A DNA stretch of 64,000 nt from positions 1-64,000 of the forward strand of contig JANQED010000167.1 of the NCBI GenBank assembly GCA_028278545.1. The letters run 5' to 3'. The translations under genes and the position numbers were made by a program. The DNA comes from Anaerolineales bacterium. Its GTDB lineage: Bacteria > Chloroflexota > Anaerolineae > Anaerolineales > UBA11858. Position 1 is the first letter of the stretch; each line of letters starts with the position of its first letter. The notes under the pieces are model-generated. The model did no database searches. It was not told the DNA's origin and saw only the letters and a program-made list of their open reading frames with translations. This document shows, piece by piece, positions 1 through 9,904 of the stretch.

Positions 1-527
1 ATTGCCGTTAGATGGCTGCAATCCGAGGATTCGTAAAAAATTCTATAATACCTTGAAATGAAACTTGGAGCCGCCTTTCCCGGTGCAGACGGGGTAAAAA
101 GTGTGGAACCAGTGGACGAGACGGGAAAAACGCTAATATTTTTGTCGAGAGAATAGACTCAATAGATGTTTAGTTTTCGCTGATCTTGTGAACAAAATAG
201 ACAAGATAGCGGGTATGGACGTAAAACCAATCAGCTTCGAATCAGATGGTTTTGTTTGAACAATCAGAGGCAGGTTACCCTTCCTTCATCATGTCCGGTG
301 CAGTTTGGGTGCAAATGCGGTATCAAGACATGGAAATAGTAGATTGAGTAGACGAAAGATCCCCCATATGTTGCGATAGAATATAAGCTGTGCCCCATAT
401 ATAGAAGGTAGAAACAATGGACTATCTCTCAGATTTGCTTACAAAGAAGAGGTCGCAGGTTCGAGTTCCGTAAGGCCTGCCCAAGCTTGCGTTGACGGGT
501 TTGTCAAAGCTTGCTATGATCTTGGGT
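1..527. other. Left-edge region without a convincing gene
   Basis: No open frame here has a plausible start, ribosome site or recognisable protein. The only structured element I see is a tRNA-like 3' fragment near the right end of the stretch. The short antisense frame over it is the usual artefact of reading a tRNA T-arm as protein. Confidence 0.5.
449..483 (+). pseudogene. tRNA 3'-half-like fragment
   Basis: The stretch contains GGTCGCAGGTTCGAG, a typical variable-loop/T-arm sequence with a TTCGAGT T-loop. It is followed by GGCCTGCCCA, which resembles an acceptor 3' strand. No matching 5' acceptor strand, D-arm or well-paired anticodon arm is visible upstream, and the T-stem pairs poorly. 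I read it as a decayed tRNA or the end of an old integration event, not a working tRNA. A chance match is possible. Confidence 0.35.
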
Positions 528-1865
528 ATGGATGCCAATAAAAAACGTTGGCTCTGGGGTTTGTGGCAGCGGATCGCCAGATCGGGTCGTTGGCTCAGAC
601 CAGGGCTGGGCGTCAAACGCTGGGTGGGTATTGTTTTTGCTGGGACCACATTTCTGGCCGTTGGCTTCGCCTTATTCGTTCTTGATGTCTATCGTAATGT
701 GCCGGACACCTGGTGGCTGCCGTTGATCCAGGCGGTATCCTTGCAGACCTTGCCCCGTTTGTTGCGTGTCGTCATCTTTGGGGGTATCGGGCTTTTCGTT
801 GTTCTTGGTGGGATTTATGGACTGAACCGGGCATTGCTCTTGCCATTTCGTCATCCAGGGCGCGATGTGGTGGATACTTTAGAAGCCCATCGTCGGCGAC
901 AAACGGGGCCCAGGATTGTCGCTATCGGAGGCGGTCATGGCCTCGCAACGCTCTTGCGCGGCATGAAAGAGTATTCTCATCGCATTACCGCGGTCGTCAC
1001 GGTTGCTGATGATGGCGGCTCGTCTGGCCGGCTACGCCAATCTTTGGGTATCCTGCCGCCTGGCGACATCCGTAATTGCCTGGCAGCCCTCTCCAACGAC
1101 GAGGCCATGATGGCGCAGCTTTTCCAATATCGTTTTGCCAACGGCGGCGGCGAGTTGGATGGTCATTCCTTTGGAAATCTGTTCATCACCGCCCTCTCAG
1201 GGATCACGGGCAGCTTCGAGCAAGCTATCGCAGAATCAGGCCGGGTTTTAGCTGTTCATGGGCGTGTTCTACCCTCATCGTTGCACGACGTCAAGTTGGT
1301 AGCGGACATCATCCCTCCTCATGCTACCCAGGAGGTACGTATTCTGGGAGAAAGCCGGATACCCAAGGTGGGCGGTCGAATCCGCCGGGTTTGGCTCGAT
1401 CCCAATACCCCTCCTGCTTTTCCTAAAGTGGTCCAAGCTATACTGGCGGCCGATATGATTGTCGTTGGCCCTGGTAGCCTGTACACCAGTATACTGCCCA
1501 ATCTGCTGGTTCCAGATATCACAGCTGCCATTCGAGCCAATCAAGGGTTCAAAGTATTCGTGTGCAACGTTGCCACTCAGCCGGGCGAGACGGAAGGCTT
1601 TACCTGTGGTGATCATATCCAGGCTTTGGACGATCATGTGGGGGGCAATCTCTTCGATTTAGTCCTCCACAACAACCATTATCAAGGCAAATTGCTTGAA
1701 GACACGCAGTGGGTCTCTCTTGGTGATGAAGCTGATATTGGTTATCCGATGTACATGGTAGACCTGGTTGATGAAAACGAGCCCTGGCATCACAATTCGA
1801 AGAAACTGGCCTCGGTACTGATGGATTTATATCAGGCCCGCACTGGGCCGTTAGCGCCCGCTTAG
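528..1865 (+). CDS. yvcK: YvcK/CofD-like protein (putative gluconeogenesis factor) with N-terminal membrane segments
   Basis: The protein has the glycine-rich nucleotide-binding start of the YvcK/CofD fold (GGGHGLATLL at about residues 134-143). It continues with VADDGGSSGRLR and PPGDIRNCL, and later with VGPGSLYTSILPNL. YvcK proteins bind UDP-sugars and support growth on gluconeogenic carbon and cell-wall homeostasis. This one adds two predicted membrane helices (about residues 33-52 and 79-99) before the domain, so it is probably held at the inner face of the membrane. The frame is open from a TTG at 492 and an ATG at 516. I chose the ATG at 528, but no start has a good ribosome site. It lies just upstream of gap, pgk and tpiA, which fits a role around central carbon flux. 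Confidence 0.85.
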   Translation: MDANKKRWLWGLWQRIARSGRWLRPGLGVKRWVGIVFAGTTFLAVGFALFVLDVYRNVPDTWWLPLIQAVSLQTLPRLLRVVIFGGIGLFVVLGGIYGLNRALLLPFRHPGRDVVDTLEAHRRRQTGPRIVAIGGGHGLATLLRGMKEYSHRITAVVTVADDGGSSGRLRQSLGILPPGDIRNCLAALSNDEAMMAQLFQYRFANGGGELDGHSFGNLFITALSGITGSFEQAIAESGRVLAVHGRVLPSSLHDVKLVADIIPPHATQEVRILGESRIPKVGGRIRRVWLDPNTPPAFPKVVQAILAADMIVVGPGSLYTSILPNLLVPDITAAIRANQGFKVFVCNVATQPGETEGFTCGDHIQALDDHVGGNLFDLVLHNNHYQGKLLEDTQWVSLGDEADIGYPMYMVDLVDENEPWHHNSKKLASVLMDLYQARTGPLAPA

Positions 1866-1901
1866 CGACCCCAAATCCTATAAAAACCACATAATCGCGT
1901 G

Positions 1902-1928
1902 TTGTTTAGACCGGAGTTGTGATACAAT
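1902..1928 (+). promoter_or_regulatory. Candidate promoter of gap
   Basis: An extended -10 (TGA-TACAAT, hexamer 1923-1928) is preceded by TTGTTT at 1902-1907. The spacing is only 15 bases, so the extended -10 would have to compensate. It would give a leader of about 75 bases before gap. Confidence 0.4.
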
Positions 1929-2011
1929 TCACGGCTGGGATTCAGAGAGTGCATGATGAGTAGAGTTGCCTTTATTCATCATTAATTACTAAAATTATTT
2001 GGAGGTTTATT

Positions 2012-3034
2012 ATGGCAACCAAAGTTGGAATCAATGGGTTTGGCCGCATCGGCCGGCAGGTTTTGAAAGCGGTTGGCGATCTTCATCCCGAGGCGCTTGA
2101 AGTCGTTGCTGTCAACGACCTTTATCCTGCAGAGACCAACGCGCACTTGTTCAAATATGACTCGAACTATGGCGTCTACCCAGGTGACGTTGACGTCGTA
2201 GATGGCAATTTGGTGATCGATGGCAAGACTGTTCAGGTGTTCGCTGAGCGTGATCCTGGCGCCCTGCCTTGGAGCGATCTCGGAGTCGAAATCGTTATCG
2301 AAGCCACAGGCGTTTTTCGCGACACCAGCAAGGACCCCGGCCCGCAGGCACATATTGAAAAGGGTGGTGCAAAGAAGGTGATCATCTCAGCCCCTGGGAA
2401 GAACGTTGACTTCACCACCGTGCTTGGAGTCAATGATGCCCAATATGATCCTGCCAAGCATCATATACTTTCGAATGCCTCCTGTACTACGAATTGTCTG
2501 GCCCCCCCCACGAAAGTGATCCTGGACAACTTTGGCATTGTCAAGGGGTTGATGACCACGATCCATGCCTATACAACCAGCCAGCCTGTGCTTGACCTGG
2601 CTGCCAAAGACATGCGTCGCGCTCGTGCTGCTGCTCTTAACATCATTCCCACCACAACCGGGGCTGCTAAAGCGATCTCGATGGTGATTCCCGAACTGGA
2701 AGGCAAGATGGATGGTTACGCCATACGTGTTCCTACGCCCACAGTCTCGATAGTAGACTCCGTCATTGAGGTTGAAAAGAGCACAACTGCTGAAGAGGTC
2801 AATGCAGCCTTGGAAGAAGCAGCCAATGGTGTTATGAAAGGTTATCTGGGTTTCGAGACCAAGCCGTTGGTTTCCATGGATTACAAAGGCGACAACCGTT
2901 CCTCCATTGTGGATGCTGCCCTCACCAAAGTGATAGATGGTAATATGGTCAAAGTTGTCAGTTGGTATGATAACGAATGGGGTTACTCTTGCCGCACGGT
3001 CGATCTGGCGGCTATCCTGGCGAAATCTCTATAG
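2012..3034 (+). CDS. gap: Glyceraldehyde-3-phosphate dehydrogenase, type I
   Basis: This cytosolic glycolytic enzyme converts glyceraldehyde 3-phosphate, phosphate and NAD(P)+ to 1,3-bisphosphoglycerate. The Rossmann start [10 protein letters not shown] is at residues 7-16. The active-site stretch SNASCTTNC puts the catalytic Cys at 158, and the partner His is at 185 (TTIHAYT). Length is 340 residues, slightly above the usual 330-336. The start is well placed after GGAGG with a 7-base gap. A run of seven C follows the active-site codons, but the frame continues normally to WYDNEWGYS near the C-terminus, so it is not a frameshift. The gene leads a gap-pgk-kinase-tpiA series. Confidence 0.97.
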   Translation: MATKVGINGFGRIGRQVLKAVGDLHPEALEVVAVNDLYPAETNAHLFKYDSNYGVYPGDVDVVDGNLVIDGKTVQVFAERDPGALPWSDLGVEIVIEATGVFRDTSKDPGPQAHIEKGGAKKVIISAPGKNVDFTTVLGVNDAQYDPAKHHILSNASCTTNCLAPPTKVILDNFGIVKGLMTTIHAYTTSQPVLDLAAKDMRRARAAALNIIPTTTGAAKAISMVIPELEGKMDGYAIRVPTPTVSIVDSVIEVEKSTTAEEVNAALEEAANGVMKGYLGFETKPLVSMDYKGDNRSSIVDAALTKVIDGNMVKVVSWYDNEWGYSCRTVDLAAILAKSL

Positions 3035-3056
3035 AGGCCGGAAGTTTAGCTTTTTC

Positions 3057-3095
3057 CGTGGTGCGTTTCCCATATCGAAACGGGGACGCACCACG
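3057..3095 (+). promoter_or_regulatory. Intercistronic hairpin between gap and pgk
   Basis: CGTGGTGCGT (3057-3066) pairs perfectly with ACGCACCACG (3086-3095) around a 19-base loop. No T-tract follows, so it is not a classical terminator. It more likely stabilises the gap mRNA 3' end or marks a processing point that lets gap be expressed above pgk. Confidence 0.6.
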
Positions 3096-3117
3096 TAGTA
3101 TGTTTGGAGTATAAGGT

Positions 3118-4314
3118 ATGGTCGATTCATCTGGCGATATGCTTCGCAAAAAAACAGTCAAGGATTTTGATTTCGCTGATAAGCGAGTCTTGATGCGGGT
3201 TGATTTCAACGTGCCTTTGGATGGTGGCAAAGTGGCTGATGATACGCGCATCCAGGCTGCTTTGCCCACGCTGGAATATCTTCTAGATCAGGGCGCGGCT
3301 TTGATCTTATGCTCCCATTTGGGGCGACCAAAGGGACAGGTGCTCCCCGAGCTATCCCTTCGTCCCGTGGCGGAATACCTGGATAAAATGGTGGACGCGC
3401 CGGTCTCCTTTGTGGAGGATTGCATTGGCCCTGAGGCGGAATCTGCCGCCGAGGTTTTGTCGCCCGGCCATATCCTGGTATTAGAGAACACCCGCTTCCA
3501 TCCCGGAGAGAAGAAGAACGATCCCGAGATGGCCAGACAGTTAGCCTCCCTTGCGGACGTATTCGTCAACGATGCTTTTGGAACTGCTCACCGTGCCCAC
3601 GCCTCTAACGTTGGTGTGACCAGTTTCTTGCCTGCTGTGGCTGGTTTCTTGCTGGAGAAAGAGATCCGCTATTTGGGGCAGACCATCGCCAACCCAAAAC
3701 GTCCTTTTGTGGCAATTTTGGGCGGCGCCAAAGTCAGTGACAAAATCGGTGTTATCCGTAATTTGATCGGCAAAGCTGATCAAATCTTGATCGGTGGGGG
3801 TATGGCCAATACCTTCTTCAAGGCCCAAGGCTATGCCGTTGGGGACTCGTTGGTTGAAGACGAAGTTCTGGAAGTTGCCCGCAAGCTATTGGTAGAAGCC
3901 GGCCCGGCTTTGCGCTTACCGGTCGATGTGGTCATCGGTGACGAATTTGATGCCGACGCCAGGCGTAAAGCCATGGGTATGGGACAGATTCCCGATGGCT
4001 GGCGCATCTTAGATGTCGGCCCCGAGACCATCGCCGGGTTTGCCAAAGTGGTCGCAGAAGCAAGCACCGTCGTTTGGAACGGCCCTATGGGCGTTTTCGA
4101 GTTCCCGCGCTTTGCCGAGGGCACTTTCGAACTGGCTAAAGCCGTTGCGGAAAGTGATGCTGAATCCATCATCGGCGGGGGTGACTCTGCCGCTGCCATC
4201 AAGCAGTCGGGGTTGGCCGAAAAGGTCACCCACGTCTCCACTGGAGGCGGTGCCTCGCTGCAAATGCTCGCAGGTGAAGCACTTCCAGGCTTGGTTGCTT
4301 TGCAAGATAAGTAA
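3118..4314 (+). CDS. pgk: Phosphoglycerate kinase
   Basis: The enzyme transfers phosphate from 1,3-bisphosphoglycerate to ADP in glycolysis. Family motifs are in order: RVDFNVP (about 27-33), [34 protein letters not shown], and GGGDSAAA near the C-terminus for the nucleotide phosphates. Length is 398 residues, as expected. The first ATG follows TTGGAG at suitable distance. A second ATG at residue 8 would give a start closer to typical PGKs. It follows gap after an intercistronic hairpin. Confidence 0.97.
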   Translation: MVDSSGDMLRKKTVKDFDFADKRVLMRVDFNVPLDGGKVADDTRIQAALPTLEYLLDQGAALILCSHLGRPKGQVLPELSLRPVAEYLDKMVDAPVSFVEDCIGPEAESAAEVLSPGHILVLENTRFHPGEKKNDPEMARQLASLADVFVNDAFGTAHRAHASNVGVTSFLPAVAGFLLEKEIRYLGQTIANPKRPFVAILGGAKVSDKIGVIRNLIGKADQILIGGGMANTFFKAQGYAVGDSLVEDEVLEVARKLLVEAGPALRLPVDVVIGDEFDADARRKAMGMGQIPDGWRILDVGPETIAGFAKVVAEASTVVWNGPMGVFEFPRFAEGTFELAKAVAESDAESIIGGGDSAAAIKQSGLAEKVTHVSTGGGASLQMLAGEALPGLVALQDK

Positions 4315-4548
4315 GCCTCGCCTGTAGGAGGGTTGCTCGCGGCTACATTAGTCTTAGAAGCTTTCCGGTTGATCGGATGTATCCCTGGTAGCGATAAGTC
4401 AGTTGATTGATTTCTTCATAAAGACGTAGCTCATAGGTGACCCCCATCGGGGAGCCCGACAGGATGCTGCGTCTCTCTTGTATTTGTGCGAGAAAGCTGT
4501 TGATCGAGGGATGCTACTTGACGAAAGCCTTGCATTTATCGGCCCGGC

Positions 4549-4577
4549 TTTACTCGGTGCGGATCAACAGCTATAAT
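4549..4577 (+). promoter_or_regulatory. Candidate sigma70 promoter of the Ser/Thr kinase gene
   Basis: TTTACT (4549-4554) and TATAAT (4572-4577) are separated by 17 bases. A short leader then carries AGGAG seven bases before the kinase ATG. The 290-base gap after pgk together with this promoter suggests the kinase and tpiA can be transcribed separately from gap-pgk. Confidence 0.6.
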
Positions 4578-4604
4578 CTGGGTGGATAACTCAGGAGCAA
4601 GATA

Positions 4605-6425
4605 ATGCCTTTTGTCGTTGGGGAGAACGTTGGCCCTTATCGAATAATCGAAAAGCTGGGGCACGGTGGCATGGCAACAGTGTTCAAGGCCTATCATGCC
4701 GCTTTGGACCGTTATGTGGCGATCAAGGCTTTGCACCCCGCTTTCATGGAGGACCCCAGCTTCTTGGCTCGCTTCCAGCGCGAAGCACGGGTGGTAGCAA
4801 AGCTCGAACACCCCAACATCGTGCCTGTCTATGACTTTGCCGAACACGAAGGGCGTCCCTACTTGGTGATGAAGTTCATCCAGGGGGAAACCTTGAAAGC
4901 CCGCCTCGTTCGCAATGGTGTCTTGCTGGATCAGGTTGTTCAAATTGTCGAAGCCGTTGGAACCGGCTTGACCTACGCGCATGGCCAGGGCATCCTCCAT
5001 AGAGATGTCAAGCCTTCCAATGTCTTGCTCGCTGATGATGGGCGGATTTATTTGGCTGACTTTGGATTGGCGCGCATTGCTCAGGTGGGTGAATCAACCA
5101 TCTCTGGCGATATGATGCTGGGCACCCCCCAATATATTTCACCAGAGCAAGCCATGGGGGTCAGGGAACTAGATGCAGGCACGGATATCTACTCCTTTGG
5201 CGTGATGCTCTATGAGTTGATCGTCGGGCAAGTTCCTTTCAGCGCTGATACGCCTTTTTCGATCATTCACGACCATATTTACACCCCTCTTCCTTTGCCG
5301 CGCGCCGTAAATTCGAATGTATCCGAACCTATCGAAAGAGTTCTACTTAAAGCCTTGGCCAAAGAGCGCGCCGATCGTTTTGAGGATATTTCATCGCTGG
5401 TCGATGCGTTTTCGGGTGCCTTTGCCGAGACCGATTTGGCCGCAGGGGTTGGTGTTGGACATCAGCCCACGGGAGCGGAGACATCTCCACCGATGGTTGT
5501 TGACGAAACCGTCTCTCCTCAGCAGGCGGATGCCCCCACGGCGTCGATCCTGGAGGCTGCCGAAACCCCCATCATGCCCCAAGAAGCCGTTGCCGCAGAT
5601 GAATCTGAAGTGAGTGGGAAGAAAATACCATTTCTGAAGCGTCTGCGTTGGTGGCAGATTGCTCTGGGCGCTGTTGTGTTGGTTTTTTGCTGTTTATTGG
5701 CCCTTTCGGTGATAAACGAGCGCCAAAAACAGCAAACGATCACCACACCGACGCAAACTGCTTTGGCTCTCGAAGAACTTCCAGCGAAGACCCCCATCGA
5801 GACAGACGACGATGATCAAATCGGCCGTGCCAAACAACTGGTAGAAGAGAATCCCGATGATCCCTTTGTCCAATTAAGCCTTGTAGAAGCCTTGCTTGCC
5901 GCAGGTCAGTATGATCAGGTTCAAGCGGCGATGCAGAGGGCCATAGAAATTTCTGGGGATAGTCCGGCGGTTTATTTGCGCGCCGGGAATATCCTGGCGA
6001 AATATGGTATCAATCTTTATGCTGTAAATATGTACCTCACTGCTGCCAGTCTTCCTGGTGATCCGACCTACGAAGATGTCGCTGGAAATATCGCTGAGGC
6101 AGTTTATCTTAGTTCTGTTGGCTCAGATGCCATTGACCATTTATCTGCTCTTGAAGCCGATCTCGGCCCGATGATGATGGAAATCGCCCGCATTCGCCAT
6201 ACCCTGCATAATGAGGATAGAGATGTGGCAAAATTCCGGCTCCAGCAGCTAAGGGAGCAGTACCCCGATTCGCCCGAGGTGCTCTTACTGGAAGCAGAGA
6301 TCATATCGATCTTTGGTGATGATGAAGCCGCTATTGCGCAATGGGCGAATTTGTTAGAGGATGAAAGCACGCCTTTCTGGGTGCGCAGACAAGCACGCAT
6401 TATGATAAATAAATTTGATCAATGA
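4605..6425 (+). CDS. Membrane-anchored Ser/Thr protein kinase with C-terminal TPR-like region
   Basis: The kinase domain spans about residues 12-270. It has the glycine loop GHGGMATVF (19-27), Lys41 in VAIKA, the catalytic HRDVKPSNV (Asp134), DFG (152-154), and GTPQYISPEQ in the activation segment. A Pro/Ala/Glu-rich linker leads to one membrane helix (about 350-370). The remaining 235 residues outside the membrane look like helical tetratricopeptide repeats (for example FVQLSLVEALLAAGQYDQVQ). This is the PknB-type layout, but with TPR-like rather than PASTA repeats as sensor. It ends eight bases before tpiA, so it is probably co-transcribed with it. Whether it phosphorylates glycolytic enzymes is unknown. 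Confidence 0.92.
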   Translation: MPFVVGENVGPYRIIEKLGHGGMATVFKAYHAALDRYVAIKALHPAFMEDPSFLARFQREARVVAKLEHPNIVPVYDFAEHEGRPYLVMKFIQGETLKARLVRNGVLLDQVVQIVEAVGTGLTYAHGQGILHRDVKPSNVLLADDGRIYLADFGLARIAQVGESTISGDMMLGTPQYISPEQAMGVRELDAGTDIYSFGVMLYELIVGQVPFSADTPFSIIHDHIYTPLPLPRAVNSNVSEPIERVLLKALAKERADRFEDISSLVDAFSGAFAETDLAAGVGVGHQPTGAETSPPMVVDETVSPQQADAPTASILEAAETPIMPQEAVAADESEVSGKKIPFLKRLRWWQIALGAVVLVFCCLLALSVINERQKQQTITTPTQTALALEELPAKTPIETDDDDQIGRAKQLVEENPDDPFVQLSLVEALLAAGQYDQVQAAMQRAIEISGDSPAVYLRAGNILAKYGINLYAVNMYLTAASLPGDPTYEDVAGNIAEAVYLSSVGSDAIDHLSALEADLGPMMMEIARIRHTLHNEDRDVAKFRLQQLREQYPDSPEVLLLEAEIISIFGDDEAAIAQWANLLEDESTPFWVRRQARIMINKFDQ

Positions 6426-6433
6426 GGTGAACG

Positions 6434-7195
6434 ATGCGAAGGAAATTTGTAGCAGGTAACTGGAAGATGAATAAAACCATCCCCGAGGCGCGCCAGTTGA
6501 TTACTGAGCTTTTGCTGACGCTGAAATCGTTGGATGGCATCGACCGGGCGGTTTGTCCGCCTTCGACTTCCCTGCCAATGGCTGCCAAACTATTGCAGGG
6601 AACCGGGGTGGGTCTTGGCGCTCAGAACATGTATTGGGAAGACAGCGGGGCTTTCACAGGAGAGCTGGCTCCGGCGATGGTGGCGGAATTGTGCGAATAT
6701 ATCATCGTGGGTCATTCAGAACGCAGACAGTATTTTGGCGAGACGGATGGAACAGTCAATCTGAAAGTGAAGGCCGCACTGGCCCATGGGCTGACTCCCA
6801 TCGTGTGTATTGGTGAATCGCTGGAAGAAAACCAGGCCGGGAAAACGGCTGAAGTCGTCTCCCGTCAGGTGCGTGGGGGTTTGGCTGACCTAACCCCAGA
6901 ACAGGGCGCTAAGTTGGTGATCGCTTACGAACCGATCTGGGCGATTGGCACCGGCCTTGCCGCTACGGCTGAGGATGCTAATGCAATCCATCGCGATGTG
7001 GTGCGGCCGGCGTTGGCAGAGCTGTTTGGTGAGCAAGTTGCTCAAGGGATTCAGATCCAGTATGGCGGCTCAGTTAAGCCAGACAACGCGCTGGGTTTCT
7101 TCACCCAGTCTGATATCGACGGTGCGCTCGTAGGTGGCGCCAGCTTGAAAGCGGATTCCTTCACCGCCATCGCCAAAGCTGCCGCCGAATCATAG
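6434..7195 (+). CDS. tpiA: Triosephosphate isomerase
   Basis: The enzyme interconverts dihydroxyacetone phosphate and glyceraldehyde 3-phosphate. Visible catalytic residues are Lys11 (GNWKMN), His94 (VGHSERR) and Glu166 (AYEPIWAIGTG), followed by the phosphate-gripping loop and a late GGSVKPDN. Length is 253 residues, normal for the family. GAGGTG lies just before the ATG. It follows the kinase gene by eight bases, making a compact kinase-tpiA unit. Confidence 0.97.
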   Translation: MRRKFVAGNWKMNKTIPEARQLITELLLTLKSLDGIDRAVCPPSTSLPMAAKLLQGTGVGLGAQNMYWEDSGAFTGELAPAMVAELCEYIIVGHSERRQYFGETDGTVNLKVKAALAHGLTPIVCIGESLEENQAGKTAEVVSRQVRGGLADLTPEQGAKLVIAYEPIWAIGTGLAATAEDANAIHRDVVRPALAELFGEQVAQGIQIQYGGSVKPDNALGFFTQSDIDGALVGGASLKADSFTAIAKAAAES

Positions 7196-7232
7196 AAGTT
7201 TGAGCAGAATAAATCTGCTCACTGGCAACTGA

Positions 7233-7994
7233 ATGATGTGGCCTCAACTAGACAGCCTGCAATGGGTTTTGCTGGCGCTGATCCCCCTGATCTTTCTCCA
7301 GCGGGCCTTGCATCGTGAATTGCAGGCCGCCCTTTTGTTGCTGACTCGCCGCCTGGATATTGCCCTGGCGATCTTTTCGTTGATCTTTTTACCGGGTGTC
7401 ATACTCCATGAAGCTAGCCATTATGTGATGGCCAAAGTCCTGCGGGTGCGTACCGGGCGCTTCTCGCTCATCCCCAGGCGCCTGGGTGACGGTCGTTTGT
7501 TGTTAGGTTATGTAGAGACAGCCCCGACGGACATCTTTCGAGATGCCTTGATCGGGGCTGCGCCGTTGATTGCAGGAGGCCTATTCGTGGCCTACGCCGG
7601 ACATGTCTGCCTTGGATTACTTTCCTTGTGGGATGCTCTGTCTAGCCTGGACTTGAAGGCGGCCATAGACAGCTATTTGCTAGTGTATGACCGTCCAGAT
7701 TTCTGGTTATGGTTTTATCTGATCGTAACGGTCAGCAGTACCATGCTGCCATCGAGTACGGATCGCCGGGCCTGGCTGCCGTTTGTCGTTATCGTTGCTT
7801 TGCTCCTTGGGCTGGGGGTCTTGGTTGGCGTCGGACCGTGGATGCTGGAAAGTATGGCGCCGCTCGTAAACAACGCTTTGCGCGCTTCGGCGGTTGTGTT
7901 GACCACAAGCGCAGCGATCCATCTGGTTGTGCTGATTCCAACTTTGCTCATCCATCGGGTGCTGAGTCGCATCTTCGGATTGGAAGTCGGATAA
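7233..7994 (+). CDS. Polytopic membrane protein with HExxH motif (M50/site-2-protease-like)
   Basis: The protein has 253 residues with about six predicted membrane helices. An HEASH zinc-binding motif (59-63) sits inside the second helix region, as in the M50 family of intramembrane metalloproteases. Their second metal motif (LDG or NxxPxxxLDG) is not obvious. Instead there is STMLPSSTDRRAW around residue 170, a pattern seen in M50-like proteins that may not be proteases. Substrate and role are unknown. It starts 37 bases after tpiA, so it may belong to the same transcript. Confidence 0.6.
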   Translation: MMWPQLDSLQWVLLALIPLIFLQRALHRELQAALLLLTRRLDIALAIFSLIFLPGVILHEASHYVMAKVLRVRTGRFSLIPRRLGDGRLLLGYVETAPTDIFRDALIGAAPLIAGGLFVAYAGHVCLGLLSLWDALSSLDLKAAIDSYLLVYDRPDFWLWFYLIVTVSSTMLPSSTDRRAWLPFVVIVALLLGLGVLVGVGPWMLESMAPLVNNALRASAVVLTTSAAIHLVVLIPTLLIHRVLSRIFGLEVG

Positions 7995-8019
7995 CCGCCG
8001 ACCCTTCGATTGGCCTCAA

Positions 8020-8646
8020 CTACCCAGTACCAAACTGACGATCTCCGGCGTCGCCCAGGCCGGGCACAATATATCCAATGTCGTTCAGGTGGTCATCAAT
8101 GGCGGCGATATGGATAGGCACATCTGGATGGGCCTCTTGCAGGGCAGCGACGCCCTCAGGGGCTGCCAGAATCCCCACAAACTTTATTTTGTTCACTCCC
8201 CAATCTTTGAGGATATCCACCGTCGCGACCGCTGATCCGCCGGTAGCCAGCATGGGATCCAGGATCATACATACGGATACAGTGGGTGCCACAGGAAGTT
8301 TATTGTAATAAGATACCGGTTTGAGGGTGCGCTCATCTCGATAGAGGCCGATGTGCCAGACCTCGGCACTGGGCATCAACCCCCAGATTCCTTCGACCAT
8401 CCCCAATCCGGCCCTTAGAATTGGGACTAGTCCGATAGGTTCTTTCAGTTCTTGTCCGGTTGTCTTCGCCAGGGGAGTTTCGACTTCGCGCGGTGCGACC
8501 AAAAGATCGGCCGTGGCCTCATAGGCCATCAGCGCGGAAACCTCGCGCACGAGCTCACGGAATTTCTTCGACAGAGTACTTGTGTCTCGCAAGCGGGTGA
8601 TTTTGTGAGCAACGAGAGGGTGACTGGATTCGTAAACGTTTGACAT
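8020..8646 (-). CDS. upp: Uracil phosphoribosyltransferase
   Basis: The enzyme makes UMP from uracil and PRPP for pyrimidine salvage. The PRPP-binding loop [11 protein letters not shown] is at about residues 130-140. Upstream is [12 protein letters not shown], and the C-terminal uracil-binding region has [12 protein letters not shown]. Length is 208 residues, standard for the family. The ATG follows a strong AGGAGG on the minus strand. It is transcribed towards the membrane protein gene and divergently from ruvB. Confidence 0.97.
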   Translation of the reverse strand: MSNVYESSHPLVAHKITRLRDTSTLSKKFRELVREVSALMAYEATADLLVAPREVETPLAKTTGQELKEPIGLVPILRAGLGMVEGIWGLMPSAEVWHIGLYRDERTLKPVSYYNKLPVAPTVSVCMILDPMLATGGSAVATVDILKDWGVNKIKFVGILAAPEGVAALQEAHPDVPIHIAAIDDHLNDIGYIVPGLGDAGDRQFGTG

Positions 8647-8672
8647 GGAGACCTCCTGAGGGATACTTTCCT

Positions 8673-8702
8673 ATTATAGACTACTATGATTGTGAATGAG
8701 AA
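8673..8702 (-). promoter_or_regulatory. Candidate promoter of upp
   Basis: Read on the minus strand, TATAAT (8678-8673) is preceded by TTCTCA (8702-8697) at 18 bases. AGGAGG follows before the upp start. The -10 is perfect and the -35 matches four of six bases. Confidence 0.5.
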
Positions 8703-8754
8703 CGGATTATGCCAATTTCGCAGTATCAAAGGCAACTTGAACAACGTCGTGTTG

Positions 8755-8760
8755 TATAAT
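8755..8760 (+). promoter_or_regulatory. TATAAT box just before ruvB (possible leaderless transcript)
   Basis: A perfect TATAAT ends seven bases before the ruvB ATG. The expected transcription start therefore falls on or next to the A of the start codon. No Shine-Dalgarno sequence lies between box and ATG, and there is no good -35 at 16-18 bases. Confidence 0.45.
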
Positions 8761-8767
8761 AGAACCT

Positions 8768-9793
8768 ATGAGCGAACCTCAAGACCGAGTTATCGATCCT
8801 GAAGCCAAGCCTGGTGATCGATTAGATCATGCTCTGCGCCCGACCCGGCTGGCAGATATGATCGGGCAAACGCAGATCAAAGAGAATTTGCAGATCTTGA
8901 TCGAAGCTGCTAAACAGCGCGCAGAAGCCCTGGACCATGTACTGTTCTATGGGCCTCCGGGTTTGGGGAAGACAACCCTGGCACATGTGCTATCCAATGA
9001 GATGGGTGTCAATATCAAGGTTACTTCCGGCCCTGCTGTCGAAAGGCCGGGTGATCTGGCTGCTATCCTGACCAATCTTCGTGCAGGCGACATCCTCTTT
9101 ATCGACGAGATTCACCGCTTGGGTCGTGTGGTTGAGGAAGTGCTCTATCCCGCCATGGAGGACTACGCATTGGATATCGTCATCGGCAAAGGACCTTCGG
9201 CGCGCTCGGTGCGCTTGAAGCTGCCGCGCTTTACGGTCGTTGGAGCGACAACTCGCCTGGCCTTGGTCACATCTCCGCTGCGGGCGCGCTTCGGCGCCAC
9301 CTATCGGCTCGATTTTTATGACCTTGATTCCATGCACGAGATCATCAAGGTGGCGGCTGGAAAATTGGAGGTTGTGACTGAGCAGGAGGGTATTGCCGCC
9401 ATCGGGAAGCGCTCACGGGGCACGCCCAGAGTGGCTTTGCGCTTGCTACGGCGGGTTCGCGATTACGCCCAGGTGCGCGCAGACGGTACCGTGACTCAAA
9501 ATGTCGCCAGACAGGCGTTGGATTTGCTCAATATCGACCCTCGCGGCCTCGACGAGATGGATCGTCGGGTTTTAAGGGCGATCATTGAGAAGTATAGCGG
9601 CGGCCCGGTCGGCCTTTCCACCATCGCGGCTTCGATCAGCGAAGAGCCTGATACCATCATGGATGTGGTAGAGCCCTATTTGATGCAGTTGGGCTTCCTG
9701 GAGCGTACTTCGCAAGGCAGGGTGGCTACACCGGCTGCATATGAGCACATCGGTTTGGAACCTCCCCGCAAGCAGCAGCCAAAATTGTTATAG
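8768..9793 (+). CDS. ruvB: Holliday junction branch-migration helicase RuvB
   Basis: RuvB is the hexameric AAA+ motor that drives branch migration with RuvA during recombination repair. Walker [10 protein letters not shown] is at about 62-70 and Walker B DEIH at 113-116. The RuvB arginine-finger region [18 protein letters not shown] follows, then the winged-helix DNA-binding tail ([20 protein letters not shown]). Length is 341 residues. ruvA and ruvC are not in the window. The start appears to lie at the 5' end of the mRNA. Confidence 0.97.
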   Translation: MSEPQDRVIDPEAKPGDRLDHALRPTRLADMIGQTQIKENLQILIEAAKQRAEALDHVLFYGPPGLGKTTLAHVLSNEMGVNIKVTSGPAVERPGDLAAILTNLRAGDILFIDEIHRLGRVVEEVLYPAMEDYALDIVIGKGPSARSVRLKLPRFTVVGATTRLALVTSPLRARFGATYRLDFYDLDSMHEIIKVAAGKLEVVTEQEGIAAIGKRSRGTPRVALRLLRRVRDYAQVRADGTVTQNVARQALDLLNIDPRGLDEMDRRVLRAIIEKYSGGPVGLSTIAASISEEPDTIMDVVEPYLMQLGFLERTSQGRVATPAAYEHIGLEPPRKQQPKLL

Positions 9794-9904
9794 GGTTTCC
9801 GACTTGCTTTCCATCTTGCTGACGGTGGCAATTAATTTGCTCATCCGTCTTCTCAACTGCTAAAAATCAACGGCGCAGAGGTTGAATTTCTGAGATTTTC
9901 CCTT

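Noticed and set aside
422-649. Reverse-strand frame reading through the tRNA-like sequence
   Set aside because: Its start is the translation pattern often produced by tRNA T-arms, and it overlaps the 5' end of the yvcK-like gene.
2495-2520. Possible frameshift at a run of C in gap
   Set aside because: The reading frame continues through all later family motifs to a normal stop.
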